Origin: JBLIDK01 sp047632595
GTDB taxonomy: Bacteria; Bacteroidota; Bacteroidia; Sphingobacteriales; Sphingobacteriaceae
NCBI GenBank assembly: GCA_047632595.1
Contig: JBLIDK010000001.1
Coordinates: forward strand, 76,262-140,261
Length of the DNA: 64,000 bases
Direction: 5' to 3'
Part shown: positions 9,001 to 18,476 of the stretch, in pieces
How the letters are laid out: the number at the start of each line of letters is the position of its first letter
Position numbering within the stretch: the first letter of the stretch is position 1
Notes under the pieces: model-generated
Told to the model about the DNA's origin: nothing
The model's input: the letters and a program-made list of their open reading frames with translations, nothing else
Database searches by the model: none
Position numbers and translations under genes: made by a program

Positions 9001-10380
9001 GATGAATTAACAATTAAAGATCAAATTAAATACGAGGCTGATAAAAGAGGTGAATCTGTAAGTGGACACATGGCCTATGCTGCGGGAATAATCTACCACA
9101 ATTACCTTAAATTATTTGAATTAGATATGTACTTAACGGGCGATAACTTTATGGCTCTTAATACTACTAAAGAGGATAACGATTTATACTATGGAACTGC
9201 AATTGCAACTGCCGATTACAGGTTTCAAGGTCCTATAAACAATTTAAACCTCGACATACGAGCTGAAACTAAAAAAGGCACTTCATTTTTTATTCCAGCT
9301 ACCGATGCTTCATCTATTAAGCAACAAGAATTTATAATTTTCACTAGTAGTTTAGAAAACACAGATGAGAACGATTCTAAAAAAATAAACTTAGGGGGTA
9401 TTGATTTAAATATTGATTTAATCATAACTCCAGAAGCGGAGTTTCAAATTATTTTTAATGAAGAAACAGGCGACATTATAAAAGGACAGGGAGAAGGCTC
9501 GATAAAAATGGTGGTTAACTCATTTGGTGACTTTGAAATGTATGGGGAGTATGTTGTTACTTCTGGACAATACCTTTTCACCTTAGAAAACTTAATACGA
9601 AAGCCTTTTACAGTTAGGAAAGGTGGAACAATAAGATGGACTGGTGACCCTTACGGTGCGCAAATAGACATTGGTGCAGTTTACACTATCCGAGTGCCAC
9701 TAAGAGAGCTTTATTACGCCTCAAGGGTTCCTCTTGGAATTGATTCTACCAAAAGAATTAGAGTTGAAACAATTTTAATGCTTGAAGGCGAATTAACCTC
9801 CCCTTCGGTGACTTTTGATTTGAACTTTCCAGATGATGCTTCGTTAGAAACAAAATTTGCCTCCTACTTAAGTGTTCAAGACAACGTAACTCTTCAAGCT
9901 TTTAGTTTATTAACATTTGCTCGATTCTTTAGTAGTGCTCAAGGTACCGCTGGTAGTGCAATTGGTTCAAGTGCAGCTGAATTGCTGGTGAGTCAGATTA
10001 ATGCTTGGGCAAATCAATTTTCAGATAACATTTCTTTTAATGCTGCTGCAAGAAGTGGTTTAGGTACTTCAATTTCGATTTTAGACGACAGACTGTCTAT
10101 TGACGGTAATTTTAGTCAATATGATAATGTTACAGATAACACTACTGATTTAGCTGGTGACATTACGGTTGAATATAAAATTACTGAAGATGGTCGTTTT
10201 AGAATAAAGGCCTTTAATAAAACTCGAGATGCTAGTAATCAGATTCAGCAAATAACAAACACCTATGAAAATATTCAGGGTATTGGAATGTTCTACGGTA
10301 TTGACTTCGATTCGTTAAAAGAATTCATGGTGCTTCTGTTTAAAGCAAAGCAAGCTGAAGATACAACCGAAGTAGAATAA
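6010..10380 (+). CDS. tamB: TamB/DUF490 family translocation and assembly module protein
   Basis: 1456 residues. A single N-terminal membrane segment (IIILLLIVCYIGF) anchors a very long, repetitive beta-rich periplasmic region with a C-terminal TamB domain (about residues 1050-1430; GGTIRWTGDPYGAQIDI and LNFPDDASLETKFASYLS are family-like). TamB-type proteins bridge inner and outer membrane and act in outer-membrane protein assembly or phospholipid transport. The chosen start is GTG 6010; the frame stays open upstream to 5974 without an ATG, so the true start could be a few codons earlier. The divergent pairing with tsaD is common in Bacteroidetes. The stop is one base from the stop of the converging patatin gene. 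Confidence 0.88.
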   Translation: MTIVVTIIILLLIVCYIGFRSSKVQSFVSQKAANYLSKKLNTTITIKGVDFRPIKTLILEELYIEDQFGDTLLYTERFNLDISSYNVPNTTISFGLIGLQNATVHLKRFESDSLMNFAFLIDAFKSEKPTTAKTLWEVEIGRLNLKNTTFKYDNQLKDSIYDGIDYNHIAISDFNLAAKDIYFLKDSILGEIRFLNLKEKSGFELTNLKTVFDVDSKKAEFSELLIETPYSTIRNYYKMQYNNWSDYNDFINQVRLTANLEKTVFSSIDLSYFAPKYPAKKQVVNLSGEVKGKINRLRINNLDLETDKVSLTASCKLDGLPDFNETIMDISVDNLKATRSSLQNLINAYIKENKINLPPTLDQLGTVNFSGKYVGFYYDFVADGTFNTAIGRITSDLNLKLDGENTKYSGSLEGFNVDLKKITSNADLDRINFKTTVKGKGITLNKVDVELNGLIKSIRYKTYNYTNIDLNGMLSKKLFDGSINLNDKNVNLAFLGKIDLNEAEPKFSFSATLDSANLKNLNLYDEDLNISTSVTTNFYGSKLDNLMGDIVAKNTVLLRDGKRYEIEEVTINSKKVPTGKKLVVNSSIIEAELEGVFVFKNLYPSFKKLVNKYVPNLIFEQKEEVIPDQNFNFYINVIDPNFITNLLLPDLVISQNTVIGGSFKKDSIYTYAGADFIQYKEFEFSNLIVDQTSGEFFQTIVSSDKLTRNDSQLVENIIISSELANNNLNFNVKLAEKSASSQLDLNGFIDFTADTTYLSILESEIILDQESWKIKDQFNVALLENQVLINGFAMTNKMQSVKVNGIISKNPDDFLKVELANIELDIVNGYLKSSSVKLAGVLGGEVNVASVTAKPIFDGNINVKDFEYNGDTLGNVSLLSIYNAEKGIIDIDGNINNKLLESINIDGRILTKKIKNNLELDLTLIKTDLSIFQPLVGQFIDNLQGIASAELEIRGSTNQPEVYGSLTTEDVGLTVKYLNTRYYFSHSFLFDKDQINIDELTIKDQIKYEADKRGESVSGHMAYAAGIIYHNYLKLFELDMYLTGDNFMALNTTKEDNDLYYGTAIATADYRFQGPINNLNLDIRAETKKGTSFFIPATDASSIKQQEFIIFTSSLENTDENDSKKINLGGIDLNIDLIITPEAEFQIIFNEETGDIIKGQGEGSIKMVVNSFGDFEMYGEYVVTSGQYLFTLENLIRKPFTVRKGGTIRWTGDPYGAQIDIGAVYTIRVPLRELYYASRVPLGIDSTKRIRVETILMLEGELTSPSVTFDLNFPDDASLETKFASYLSVQDNVTLQAFSLLTFARFFSSAQGTAGSAIGSSAAELLVSQINAWANQFSDNISFNAAARSGLGTSISILDDRLSIDGNFSQYDNVTDNTTDLAGDITVEYKITEDGRFRIKAFNKTRDASNQIQQITNTYENIQGIGMFYGIDFDSLKEFMVLLFKAKQAEDTTEVE

Positions 10381-10381
10381 T

Positions 10382-12649
10382 TTATTTAACCAGTTCCATT
10401 AAACGCTTCAATTCGCGTTGGTTTTGTGGGAAATATATTCCTTGTTGTACATTCTTTTTTTCTAATGAAGTTAAGTGCCAGCTTAAAGACACATCCACAC
10501 TTTGATCTGGTGGAGCATATTGAAAAGTTACTTTCTCCATCGGAAAGTTCGCTAAACTCTGTAAAATATCAAATTGGTTGTCTTGATTAAACTGCTGATA
10601 ATTTTCCCAGTTAGCATAAAACCCTCTTACCGGCTTGAATATTTTAGCCATAATGGTATTTTTAGAATTAGGATCAATTTCTTCATTTTGTGGAGTGTCT
10701 CTCATTTGAATTACTACTACCCCACTGGTGTTTTTTGCTATCCAATCTCTAAATACATAGATAAAACGCAAACTAGTTTCTTTACCAAAGTTATCTCTTA
10801 GTCCAGCATCAATCACTTCCATAATTGGTTCGCTAGGCAATGAGGTGTTTGGGGAAATGTAAGGGAAATTTGAATTCATCCGTAAAGCGCTTAAAAAACT
10901 AAGATTTCGAGCATCCTGTTTTTCAAAGAATCGCATAAATTCAATACCATCTAATGGTCTATCTTCTTCTTTATCCTTGCTGCTTTCAGGTTGAACCAAA
11001 TAAGAAACGGGTTGTGCTGAAATGTATATTCGGCGACCATCATTTACACTAGTTGGGCTAAATACAATCATTGGAACTAAAGCTTCTTTTTCAAAGGCTT
11101 GATAAGCCATTAAAGGTTTTTCAAAAACACCTTCCAGATTTCTATTTAAGGTGTTTTCAAAAGCAGTCCCTCTGTCTTTTCTATAAGTATATCCGCCATA
11201 CTTAAACGTTTGCATTGGATAAAAAATGTCGTTTACAACAATAGAAAATATGATAGGATTCAACAAGTCCTTTGAAATATTGGTTCTATATTTATGGGCA
11301 TAAGGCGTTTCAATTTCACCCAATAGTTTTTGAAGATGTAATTCACGCAAATAACTTGCGCCAATTAACCCCCCAGAAGCTCCAGTTAAAAGAACACATT
11401 GATCAAACAATTCCCCTTCCATTACACTGTCAATATGCTGAAGTGAACTAAAAGTGAATAAGGCCGAACGTTGTCCACCCCCACTTGCATTAATAACAAT
11501 AAGCTTAGGTTTTTTAAAGCCTTTTTGATTTCTGGCTTTCCATTTTTCTAAAATTTCAACTGTTTCATTATAGTCGCTGTCAAACTTATCTGGATCTACC
11601 GCATTGACCGTCTCCTTTGACAAAACTGCTGGCTCTGTATCATAATTTAAGCCGTAAGCAGTATTCCTATAATAAAGTGGATCAAACTGCGAGAGGAGGT
11701 TGTAAACAACCAAAATCATAATAAATGCGGTAAACCCCCAACGTCTCAACCAAAAACTAAATGCCCCAGATATCATTATCAGCATCGAAAAGAAAATCAA
11801 CACACTGGCTCCTGCTGGAATTTGAAATATTGGAAAATCCCGTAACAATCCCAGCAAAACAATCAATACTAAAACAATAAGCTGAATAATAATTGCATTC
11901 AAGTGGTTTTGTCTTAATACACTTAATAAATTTTTATACTCAAACTGAGTACTATATCGAATTGGCTTAAGTTTTAAATCAAAATCTAAAAAAGTTTGTA
12001 CGGGAATTTCTTGTCTTTCTTCTGCTAGCCCTTCCCATTGAAATTTCTTATTAAGTACTTTTCTTTGAAATAAAAAGGCCTTCTTCACTTTTCGCTGAAG
12101 TTTCACTCCAAACATTCTAAACACATCCTTATTTGTATTGAAAAAATAAGTGAAACTGATTAGAATAAAGATTAACAATCCGACTAGAAAACCGGTGGTA
12201 GAAAGTGCCGTTTCTGTAAAAGTTTTAAGCTCATATTCAGCTTGAAAGCTAATTATTCTATAGAGGTAAATACTTAAAAAGAAGGTTGGAACTATAAAGT
12301 TGTTGAGTGTAAATCTTAAAAATGGTCGTTTAAATCCTGCTAAAAATGGAATTTCTCTTCCATAAATAATATAACTAGCAATATTGTAGCTCATTAAAAA
12401 TCCACCCATACACACCCCCATTATAAAGAAGCTTAGAAAGTTAACTTCTCCTAAGTATTCAGGATCTAAAAAAAGATAAACTATTCCGAACTTTTTACCT
12501 ATCCATTCATTTACAAAACCCAATATCGTAAACCATAACAAAAGATAAAAATGTTGCCTTTTTATATTAAGCAGAAACAGCTGTATGGGTAAAGAATAAA
12601 ATAGTCTTTTTAACATGTGCATTAAAACGAACCCTAAGTTACTTCGCAA
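10382..12649 (-). CDS. Membrane-anchored patatin-like phospholipase
   Basis: 755 residues. The N-terminal half (to about residue 340) has several hydrophobic segments, predicted as multiple membrane spans. The second half carries the patatin catalytic features: the oxyanion-type glycine stretch SGGGQRS at 389-395, the nucleophile in GASGG (Ser425, a GxSxG elbow), and the second dyad residue in DAGLRDN (Asp614). Patatins hydrolyse acyl chains from lipids. Coupling to a large membrane domain suggests a lipid substrate met at the inner membrane (inference). Starts at Met10 or Met12 are also possible. It converges on tamB with almost no gap. Confidence 0.82.
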   Translation of the reverse strand: MRSNLGFVLMHMLKRLFYSLPIQLFLLNIKRQHFYLLLWFTILGFVNEWIGKKFGIVYLFLDPEYLGEVNFLSFFIMGVCMGGFLMSYNIASYIIYGREIPFLAGFKRPFLRFTLNNFIVPTFFLSIYLYRIISFQAEYELKTFTETALSTTGFLVGLLIFILISFTYFFNTNKDVFRMFGVKLQRKVKKAFLFQRKVLNKKFQWEGLAEERQEIPVQTFLDFDLKLKPIRYSTQFEYKNLLSVLRQNHLNAIIIQLIVLVLIVLLGLLRDFPIFQIPAGASVLIFFSMLIMISGAFSFWLRRWGFTAFIMILVVYNLLSQFDPLYYRNTAYGLNYDTEPAVLSKETVNAVDPDKFDSDYNETVEILEKWKARNQKGFKKPKLIVINASGGGQRSALFTFSSLQHIDSVMEGELFDQCVLLTGASGGLIGASYLRELHLQKLLGEIETPYAHKYRTNISKDLLNPIIFSIVVNDIFYPMQTFKYGGYTYRKDRGTAFENTLNRNLEGVFEKPLMAYQAFEKEALVPMIVFSPTSVNDGRRIYISAQPVSYLVQPESSKDKEEDRPLDGIEFMRFFEKQDARNLSFLSALRMNSNFPYISPNTSLPSEPIMEVIDAGLRDNFGKETSLRFIYVFRDWIAKNTSGVVVIQMRDTPQNEEIDPNSKNTIMAKIFKPVRGFYANWENYQQFNQDNQFDILQSLANFPMEKVTFQYAPPDQSVDVSLSWHLTSLEKKNVQQGIYFPQNQRELKRLMELVK

Positions 12650-12671
12650 TTATCACTTCTTAGAATTATAG

Positions 12672-13775
12672 CTAGTAATTCGCACTGAAATAGTGCATTT
12701 TTTCGCTAATAAATTGAATATCTTCTTTTGTAATACCGCTGTGAACTGGTATCGACAAGACTTGATTAACTAACAACTCTGCAACAGGATAATTCTTGTC
12801 TACAAAATAGGGTTTTTGAGAAGATATGGTATTTGGGTAATAAACTACTGATTGAATTCCTGATTCAGCTAAAAACTGTTGCAATTTATCTCTTTTACCA
12901 TGAAGCACTTTTATAGTAAATTGATGATAAATATGCTTATTGGCTATTTTTTCTGTGGGCAGGACAATTCCTTCTAAATCTGATAAGCGTTTTTTATACT
13001 CTAGTGCATTTTTCTTTCTAGACTCGTGTTCTTTATCTAAATAGTTAAGTTTTACACTCAAAATAGCTGCCTGAATGGTATCAAGTCTGCTATTTATTCC
13101 AATCTCGTTAAAAGTGTATTTCGATTTTTGTCCGTGATTGGCAATTGACCGTACACGCTCCGCAAGAGAACTATCATTTGTATAAACTGCACCTCCATCT
13201 CCAAATGCACCGAGATTTTTTGTTGGAAAAAACGAGGTCGTCCCAATTTGACCAAAAAGACCTCTTTGTGAACCAACGCTTTGTGCATTGTCTTCAATTA
13301 GCTTTATTCTGTTATTCTCTGCCAACATCTTAAGCGTTTGCAAATCACCACATTGCCCATATAAATGAATAGGTACAATAGCTTTGGTTTTACTTGTAAT
13401 GGCTTTAAGAACTTGAGATACGTCAATATTAAATGTATCAGGATTCACGTCAACAAAAACAGGCTTTAGCCCCAATAATACAGCACACTCAGCCACCGAA
13501 ACATAGCCAAAAGCTGGAAGAATTATTTCATCCTCTTTTTCAAGATTTAAAGCCATGTATGCCAACTGAAGTGCATCGGTGCCATTTGCACAACCAATTA
13601 CATGTTGAACACCTAAGTATTTTGCTAGTTTTTTCTCAAACTCCCCAACTTCCTTACCATTTATATAGCTACCTGAGTTTAAAACTGCTTGAATTGCAGA
13701 GTCAATCTCAGCTTTATGCTTTTGATAATTAATTTGTGAATCAAAAATTCGAAGAGTTTTTGTTGAAATGGCCAT
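12672..13775 (-). CDS. DegT/DnrJ/EryC1/StrS-type sugar aminotransferase
   Basis: 367 residues, a PLP-dependent aminotransferase of the family that aminates keto-sugar nucleotides for surface polysaccharides. Seen: CANGTDALQLAYMAL (cofactor phosphate pocket), HLYGQ, EDNAQSVG, and the lysine expected to bind PLP, Lys186, in FFPTKNLGAFGDGG. There are no sugar-nucleotide genes next to it, so its substrate cannot be set from context. A TAACTTTG -7-like box at 13799-13792 overlaps the stop of the preceding ald gene, suggesting it can be expressed on its own. Confidence 0.9.
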   Translation of the reverse strand: MAISTKTLRIFDSQINYQKHKAEIDSAIQAVLNSGSYINGKEVGEFEKKLAKYLGVQHVIGCANGTDALQLAYMALNLEKEDEIILPAFGYVSVAECAVLLGLKPVFVDVNPDTFNIDVSQVLKAITSKTKAIVPIHLYGQCGDLQTLKMLAENNRIKLIEDNAQSVGSQRGLFGQIGTTSFFPTKNLGAFGDGGAVYTNDSSLAERVRSIANHGQKSKYTFNEIGINSRLDTIQAAILSVKLNYLDKEHESRKKNALEYKKRLSDLEGIVLPTEKIANKHIYHQFTIKVLHGKRDKLQQFLAESGIQSVVYYPNTISSQKPYFVDKNYPVAELLVNQVLSIPVHSGITKEDIQFISEKMHYFSANY

Positions 13776-13796
13776 GTGAAATAGTAAAATGCAAAG

Positions 13797-15026
13797 TTAT
13801 AACCTTGCTGCCATTAATAAGTCTAAATCTTTATAAGGAATTTCAAAAACTTCTGCCAAGTATTTATTGGTTAAATTTCCTTGATAGGTGTAAACCCCAT
13901 TTCGAACACCTGGACGCTCCCAAAGCATGTTTTTTATTCCACCTAAATCCGCAACATCCAATAGAATAGGAGCAAAAACATTTGTTAATGCATAACTAGC
14001 AGTTCTACTCACTCTACTTGCAATATTTGGTACACAGTAATGAATTACTCCATGCTTAACAAAAATTGGGTTTTTATGATTTGTAGGAACAGAAGTTTCA
14101 AAACAACCACCATGATCGATACTGACATCCATAATAACGGCCCCTTCGTTCATGTTTTCAACCATTTCTTCACTCACAACACATGGGCTTCTCCACTTTA
14201 CTGGTCGAAGCGCACCAATAGCAACATCGCAAGTTGATAGTGCTTTAGATAGTACTTTTGGCTGAATAACTGAAGTGAAAACCCGTTGCCCAACGTCATT
14301 TTGCAATCTTCTTAATCGGTAAAGCGAGTTGTCAAAAACTTTTACTTCAGCCCCAAGGCCTATTGCCGCTCGAGTGGCGTATTCACCAACTGTTCCAGCA
14401 CCAATAATAACTACTTCGGTTGGTGGAACTCCAGAAATGCCGCCAAGCATCATTCCTTTTCCGTCGTTTATGTTGCTTAAATACTCTGCTGCAATTAGCA
14501 CGCACGTATTACCAACTAACTCACTCATAGATCTAACAATTGGGAATATTCCTGATTCATCACGAATATACTCATAAGCTAAACTGGTGATTTTTTTCTT
14601 GTTTAGAGCGGCAACGTACTCTGATGTAACTGAAGCATGCCGAATCGCAGAAATTAGAACATTCCCATTTTCTAACATTTCAATTTCTTCTAAAGTGGGA
14701 GGAGCAACTTTTAATACAATATCTGCTTTATAAACTTCCTCCTTTTTATACATTATCTCGGCCCCAGCTTCGCTGTAGTCATTGTCTGTAAAGTTTGCCT
14801 TGTCTCCCGCCATGGTTTCAATCCAAACACGGTGTCCGTTATTTACTAATAGATTTACTGATGAAGGTGAAAGCCCTACCCTTTTCTCTTGATAAGCCAC
14901 CTCTTTTGGAATCCCAATTAACAGATGCTTCTTACTTTGTTTTATCATAACCATCGATTCTAATGGCATATGCGACATAGCTTGTTGAGCTAATTGGCTA
15001 AATCCGGGCTTCTTTTCAGTTGACAT
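13797..15026 (-). CDS. ald: Alanine dehydrogenase
   Basis: 409 residues of the alanine dehydrogenase/transhydrogenase alpha family, which converts alanine to pyruvate and ammonia with NAD. Evidence: IGIPKEV.....EKRVGLSP at the N-terminus, the Rossmann motif VVIIGAGTVGEYATRAA, and the PNIASRVSRTASYALTN region. The N-terminus is about 35 residues longer than that of classical Ald, a form I associate with Bacteroidetes. It lies 50 bases downstream of tsaE. A TAAATTTG -7-like box at 15053-15046 may give it a separate promoter. Confidence 0.92.
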   Translation of the reverse strand: MSTEKKPGFSQLAQQAMSHMPLESMVMIKQSKKHLLIGIPKEVAYQEKRVGLSPSSVNLLVNNGHRVWIETMAGDKANFTDNDYSEAGAEIMYKKEEVYKADIVLKVAPPTLEEIEMLENGNVLISAIRHASVTSEYVAALNKKKITSLAYEYIRDESGIFPIVRSMSELVGNTCVLIAAEYLSNINDGKGMMLGGISGVPPTEVVIIGAGTVGEYATRAAIGLGAEVKVFDNSLYRLRRLQNDVGQRVFTSVIQPKVLSKALSTCDVAIGALRPVKWRSPCVVSEEMVENMNEGAVIMDVSIDHGGCFETSVPTNHKNPIFVKHGVIHYCVPNIASRVSRTASYALTNVFAPILLDVADLGGIKNMLWERPGVRNGVYTYQGNLTNKYLAEVFEIPYKDLDLLMAARL

Positions 15027-15076
15027 TATGTGAAATTGGTTTTACCAAATTTAACAATTGAAAGTGAATAAATACC

Positions 15077-15529
15077 CTATTTGAGATTTTTCAACTCAAT
15101 TGTGTATTTCCGCTTTTCTTCAGCGTAATTAATTTCTACCGCAATTATATCTTCTGGTAATAAATTTTCTATAATTTTTGGCCATTCAATTAAGCAAATA
15201 TTACCTGAATCAAAATACTCTTCGCAACCTAAGTCTAAGGCTTCATTAAAATCATCAATTCTATAAAAATCGAAATGGTAAACTACGTCTTTATTCTCAC
15301 ATTCGTACTCGTTTATTAAAGTGTAACTAGGACTTGTTACTTCTGATTTTACACCTATTTTTGCACAAATCGCTTGAATTAATGTCGTTTTTCCCCCACC
15401 TAAGTCGGCTGTAAAAGTAATTATTGGTGTGGTTGGCACCAGTTTTATAATTGCCTCTGCAACTTGATCAACCCCTTTCAAATCAACTTCAAATTCTTGC
15501 ATTTCTTTATTTAGATTCATATATGGCAA
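15077..15529 (-). CDS. tsaE: tRNA threonylcarbamoyladenosine biosynthesis ATPase TsaE
   Basis: 150 residues. TsaE is the ATPase partner of TsaD and TsaB in making t6A in tRNA. Walker A is seen in ADLGGGKTTLI, with the family stretches TSPSYTLINEY, HFDFYRI and LIEWP. The ATG at 15529 overlaps the end of porX by 23 bases. Internal ATGs at 15520 and 15502 are possible, and the last would abolish the overlap. Translational coupling to porX is likely either way. Confidence 0.93.
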   Translation of the reverse strand: MPYMNLNKEMQEFEVDLKGVDQVAEAIIKLVPTTPIITFTADLGGGKTTLIQAICAKIGVKSEVTSPSYTLINEYECENKDVVYHFDFYRIDDFNEALDLGCEEYFDSGNICLIEWPKIIENLLPEDIIAVEINYAEEKRKYTIELKNLK

Positions 15530-17051
15530 AAGGAATAATTACTTCTTCTAATGACAATCCTCCATGCTGGAAACTATCTTTATAATAATTTACAAAGTGG
15601 TTGTAATTATTGGGATAAACTAAATAATCTTCCGCTTGCGCAAAAATAAATGAAGAGGTCATATGTTGCTTAGGTAATTTTATATCGCTTGGATTTGTTA
15701 CGGCAAAGACATCATTTTTATTATAATTAAGGCTTTTACCCGTTTTATAGCGCAAATTTGTGCTAGTATTTCTATCACCCACTACTTTAATGGGTTTCTT
15801 AACTCGAATCGTGCCATGATCGGTAGTAACCATTAAATTTATTTTTTTCTCACTTAGCTTTTTTAGAATATCAAGCAATGGTGAATGTTCCATCCACGAC
15901 TTAGTAATTGAACGATAAGCAGCTTCATCAGAAGCTAATTCTCTAATTACTTCCATTTCTGTTCTTGCATGACTTAGCATATCAACAAAATTGTAAACAA
16001 TAACATTTAAGTCAAAACGCATCAAATCATAAATGCTATCTGCAAGAGCCTTACCGTGTTCGTGATTTGTTATTTTCACATACGAATTGCTCAAATTAGG
16101 CACTCTGGCTTTTACTTGAAGCTCTAAGAGCTCCTTTTCATACATATTCTTTCCGCCTTCATCTTCTTCATTGTTCCATAAGTGTGGGTGCTTTTTTTCA
16201 ATGTCTGCGGGCGACATACCCGCGAAGATGGCGTTTCTTGCATATTGAGTTGCTGTTGGCAAAATACTATAATATGGGGCCTCACTTTTAAAATTAAAGT
16301 AGCGCTTTATAATTGGATTAATTATTTTCCATTGATCGTAACGTAAATTATCAATAACCAATAAAAAAGTAGGGTTCTCATTAACATTTGGAAAAACCTG
16401 TTTCGCCATTAAATTATCAGACATTACAGGCTTGTCATCGCTATTTATCCAATCAACATAATTTTTAGACACAAACTTGGCAAACTGTGCATTTGCTTCC
16501 TTTTTTTGCATGTTTAATATTTCATGCATACCCTCGTCTTCAATTCCTTCAAGCTCAATTTCCCAATAAACCAGTTTTTTGTAAAGTTCAATCCATTCTT
16601 CATGAGATAAATTCTCATCAAACGACATGGCAAACTTTCTAAATTCTTGCTGATATCCACTTGATGTTTTTTCACTTACTAAGCGCTTATTGTCAATTAA
16701 CTTTTTAATAGTTAACAATATTTGACGGGGATTTACTGGCTTAATTAAGTAATCAGCAATTTTTGAGCCAATGGCTTCTTCCATTAACTTCTCTTCTTCA
16801 TTCTTAGTAATCAACACAATAGGCAGTTGTTGATTTAACTCTTTAATTTCTGTCAATGTTTCAAGACCTGTTAATCCGGGCATGTTTTCATCCAAAAAAA
16901 CCAAATCAAAATGATTGTTTTTTACCTCATCTATGGCATCAGCACCGTTAGTAACCGTACTAACTTTGTAGCCTTTTTCTTCAAGAAAGATGATATGTGG
17001 TTTTAGTAAATCAATTTCATCATCGGCCCAAAGAATTCGTACTTCGCTCAT
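15507..17051 (-). CDS. porX: PorX: response regulator with PglZ-type phosphatase domain
   Basis: 514 residues. The N-terminal receiver domain has acidic residues D10/D11, phospho-acceptor Asp54 (VFLDENMPG) and Lys104 (YLIKP). The C-terminal two thirds are a PglZ/alkaline-phosphatase fold (LLVIDNLRYDQW, VTTDHGTI) instead of a DNA-binding domain. This architecture is that of PorX, which with the kinase PorY controls type IX secretion. Its presence fits the type IX cargo genes at 3234-4244 and 50261-51217. porX is followed by tsaE and ald on the same strand and is divergent from the HD hydrolase gene. Confidence 0.93.
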   Translation of the reverse strand: MSEVRILWADDEIDLLKPHIIFLEEKGYKVSTVTNGADAIDEVKNNHFDLVFLDENMPGLTGLETLTEIKELNQQLPIVLITKNEEEKLMEEAIGSKIADYLIKPVNPRQILLTIKKLIDNKRLVSEKTSSGYQQEFRKFAMSFDENLSHEEWIELYKKLVYWEIELEGIEDEGMHEILNMQKKEANAQFAKFVSKNYVDWINSDDKPVMSDNLMAKQVFPNVNENPTFLLVIDNLRYDQWKIINPIIKRYFNFKSEAPYYSILPTATQYARNAIFAGMSPADIEKKHPHLWNNEEDEGGKNMYEKELLELQVKARVPNLSNSYVKITNHEHGKALADSIYDLMRFDLNVIVYNFVDMLSHARTEMEVIRELASDEAAYRSITKSWMEHSPLLDILKKLSEKKINLMVTTDHGTIRVKKPIKVVGDRNTSTNLRYKTGKSLNYNKNDVFAVTNPSDIKLPKQHMTSSFIFAQAEDYLVYPNNYNHFVNYYKDSFQHGGLSLEEVIIPFAIYESK

Positions 17052-17159
17052 AGTTTATATTATTTTTTTGTTGGTAAATTTCGATTAATTTGAAAAAAAT
17101 TGGCACTTTGTCGTTGTGCAAATTGATAACGCCGATATTACAACGAAATTCTATAAAAA

Positions 17160-18377
17160 TTGAATAAGAAGAAAATATTTAATGATCCGGTTTATGGATT
17201 TATCTCCATACCCCACAATATTATATTCGATTTAATTGAGCATAAGTACTTTCAACGACTTCGAAATATCAGTCAATTGGGTCTTACAAGCTTAGTGTAT
17301 CCAGGAGCTTTACACACTCGCTTTCACCATGCACTTGGCGCGATGCACCTAATGCAAAAAGCATTAATGGTTATTCAAAGTAAAGGTCATGAGGTTACTG
17401 AAGATGAAAAAAAGGCTGCAACCATAGCTATTTTATTACATGATATTGGTCATGGCCCTTTTTCTCATGCATTGGAGGCAAGTCTAGTTAATGGCGTTAG
17501 TCACGAAAATATTAGCAGTATTTTAATTCAAAATTTGAACAAAGAATTTGATGGTCAGTTAGACATGGCCCTACAAATCTTTCAAAATCAACATCCTAAG
17601 CCATATCTCCATCAGCTTGTAAGTAGTCAACTAGATATGGATCGAATGGACTATTTAAATAGAGACAGCTTCTATACAGGTGTTTCTGAAGGGGTAATTG
17701 GCTTCGATAGAATTTTAGCAATGCTTACCGTTCACAATCAAAATTTAGTTGTAGAAGAAAAGGCAATTTATTCTATTGAAAAGTTTCTTGTAGCTCGAAG
17801 ATTAATGTACTGGCAAGTTTATTTGCATAAAACGGTTTTATCAGCAGAAAAACTTCTAGTAAACATTTTAAAAAGAGCAAAGTATTTGGCCTTACAAGGA
17901 GAAACACTTTTTGCTAGTTCAAGCCTGCATTATTTTCTCTACAAACACATTACAAAACAAGATTTCGAGACTGATGAAGGCTTGGAGGCATTTAATCGTT
18001 TAGATGATCATGATTTTTTTACTTCGATAAAAGAATGGGCAAAACATAAGGATCCAGTGTTATCTAAACTTTGTTACATGCTTATAAATAGAAAACTTTA
18101 TAAAATAAAACTTCAGGATAAGCCGTTTTCAAAATCAGAGACTGATATATTAATTAATGATTTTGCAAAAAAGAATAATCTAACGGAAGAAGAGGCAGGA
18201 TTTTTTGTCTTTACTGGTATAACTCAAAATAATGCCTATAATCTTGACCATGATAACATTACCATGTTAAGAAAGGATGGAACAACCATTGATGTAGCCT
18301 CTGCATCAGATAATTTAAATATCCGTTCGTTAGCTAGTCCAGTAGAAAAGTACTTTTTATGCTATTTTAGGGGTTAA
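17160..18377 (+). CDS. HD-domain phosphohydrolase (dGTPase/YdhJ-like)
   Basis: 405 residues of the HD superfamily related to dNTP triphosphohydrolases. Metal ligands are visible: His56/57 (TRFHHALG), His94-Asp95 (LLHDIGHGPFSH) and the later DMDRMDYLNRD motif. In related enzymes these remove phosphate groups from nucleotides; the substrate here is not determined. It starts with ATG 109 bases from the divergent porX and lies upstream of lpxD, an arrangement common in Flavobacteriia. A gap of 99 bases with a promoter-like box separates it from lpxD. Confidence 0.88.
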   Translation: MNKKKIFNDPVYGFISIPHNIIFDLIEHKYFQRLRNISQLGLTSLVYPGALHTRFHHALGAMHLMQKALMVIQSKGHEVTEDEKKAATIAILLHDIGHGPFSHALEASLVNGVSHENISSILIQNLNKEFDGQLDMALQIFQNQHPKPYLHQLVSSQLDMDRMDYLNRDSFYTGVSEGVIGFDRILAMLTVHNQNLVVEEKAIYSIEKFLVARRLMYWQVYLHKTVLSAEKLLVNILKRAKYLALQGETLFASSSLHYFLYKHITKQDFETDEGLEAFNRLDDHDFFTSIKEWAKHKDPVLSKLCYMLINRKLYKIKLQDKPFSKSETDILINDFAKKNNLTEEEAGFFVFTGITQNNAYNLDHDNITMLRKDGTTIDVASASDNLNIRSLASPVEKYFLCYFRG

Positions 18378-18416
18378 CATTAAAGACTTAATAATTAAAT
18401 CAAAAGTTAATATTTG

Positions 18417-18424
18417 TACATTTG
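18417..18424 (+). promoter_or_regulatory. Possible -7 box for the lpx operon
   Basis: TACATTTG fits TAnnTTTG and lies 52 bases upstream of the lpxD start. No TTG is found at the proper distance upstream, so support is partial. Confidence 0.3.
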
Positions 18425-18476
18425 TTTCAATCTTGAAAAACTTATAGTTGTCATTACAGGCAATTCAATTAAATAA

